From contig USHI01000020.1 in NCBI GenBank assembly GCA_900554405.1, forward strand, positions 1-13,407: 13,407 nt of DNA, read 5' to 3'. Both the position numbers and the translations under genes were made by a program. The DNA comes from an uncultured Eubacteriales bacterium. Its GTDB lineage: Bacteria > Bacillota > Clostridia > Oscillospirales > CAG-382. A model generated the notes under the pieces. That model was not told the origin of the DNA and ran no database searches. It saw only the letters and a list, made by a program, of their open reading frames with translations. This document shows positions 13,223-13,407 of this stretch, one piece after another. The stretch's first letter is position 1; every line of letters begins with the position of its first letter.

Positions 13223-13407
13223 AAGCATTTTTTGCGGCAGACCTTTGCCGCCTTCTTTTCTTCACATGCACGCTGTCCGTACATTTCATCATTTTCATGA
13301 TGTCGATTACTTTCTTCAAATAAGCGAGGTCAGTCTGATTAGCTTCTACTTTCGGGCCATAAATTCCTTGCAGTGATTCACAATCAGCAGTACCACTATT
13401 GATAAAC
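13215..13407 (-). CDS. Possible C-terminal end of a minus-strand gene running off the window
   Basis: The minus strand is open from the right edge down to a TGA at 13215-13217, about 63 codons with no start inside the window. The translated part has a balanced, protein-like composition (GIYGPKVEANQTDLAYLKKV, then a Lys/Arg-rich tail VKKRRRQR). I do not recognise the family. The last ~145 bp is about 40% GC by hand count, clearly below the rest of the window, which fits acquired DNA or a mobile element. The frame runs through the terminator and overlaps the 3' end of the deacetylase gene by eight bases. The true end could therefore lie elsewhere, or the frame could be chance. Confidence 0.35.
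   Translation of the reverse strand, partial: FINSGTADCESLQGIYGPKVEANQTDLAYLKKVIDIMKMMKCTDSVHVKKRRRQRSAAKNAFI
13234..13263 (+). terminator. Rho-independent terminator after the PIG-L deacetylase gene
   Basis: GCGGCA (13234-13239) pairs perfectly with TGCCGC (13246-13251) across a six-base loop. The T-rich tract CTTCTTTTCTTC follows. It starts 12 bp after the stop codon and closes the EF-G-like, lipoprotein and deacetylase unit. Confidence 0.8.

Overview
The window is about 13.4 kb of moderately GC-rich DNA, roughly 55% by eye. It probably comes from a Clostridia-class Bacillota, for example a gut Oscillospirales-like lineage. This is inferred from three things: an extracellular protein with discoidin modules, CxxC ribbons and a C-terminal module common in gut Clostridia surface proteins; a Firmicutes-type EF-G paralogue; and near-consensus TTGACA/TATAAT promoters. 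I see no phage, CRISPR, tRNA or rRNA. All confident genes are on the + strand.

Layout. 1-84 ends with a Rho-independent terminator for a gene upstream of the window. 166-194 is a perfect TTGACA-17-TATAAT promoter followed by a GC-rich, hairpin-rich leader of about 300 nt. 498-4763 encodes a 1421-aa secreted multidomain protein. 4801-4830 is its terminator, with a GAAA loop. A second perfect promoter (4873-4901, extended -10) drives a two-gene unit: rlmB (4948-5718), a 23S rRNA 2'-O-methyltransferase gene, and an 836-aa membrane protein (5738-8248). A third promoter (8306-8334) drives an EF-G-like GTPase (8381-10414), a lipoprotein with an AlgX/DHHW-like fold (10465-11919) and a secreted PIG-L-family deacetylase (12002-13222). 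That unit ends at a terminator at 13234-13263. The last ~145 bp is clearly AT-richer and holds the C-terminal end of a possible minus-strand gene.

Main discovery. The 836-aa protein looks like a P1B-type (CPx heavy-metal) ATPase whose catalytic motifs have all been lost. The 4+2+2 membrane topology and much of the alignable sequence remain. The A-domain TGE is absent, CPC is replaced by VPA, the DKTGT phosphorylation motif by ADTEV, the HP motif by GP and TGDN by TLDP, and the GDGxND segment is deleted. The reading frame is intact, with a strong ribosome binding site and an operon neighbour, so this looks like a maintained pseudo-ATPase. It carries an unfamiliar ~285-aa acidic cytoplasmic N-terminus.

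Two further proteins share the theme of a kept fold with lost catalytic residues. The lipoprotein appears to lack both the serine and the histidine of the SGNH/DHHW active site. The EF-G-like GTPase has methionine at the usual catalytic histidine of the DTPGH motif. By contrast, RlmB and the PIG-L deacetylase have complete active sites. How the genes cooperate is not evident: the second unit is ribosome- and membrane-related, while the third mixes a translation-type GTPase with two cell-envelope proteins probably acting on surface glycans.
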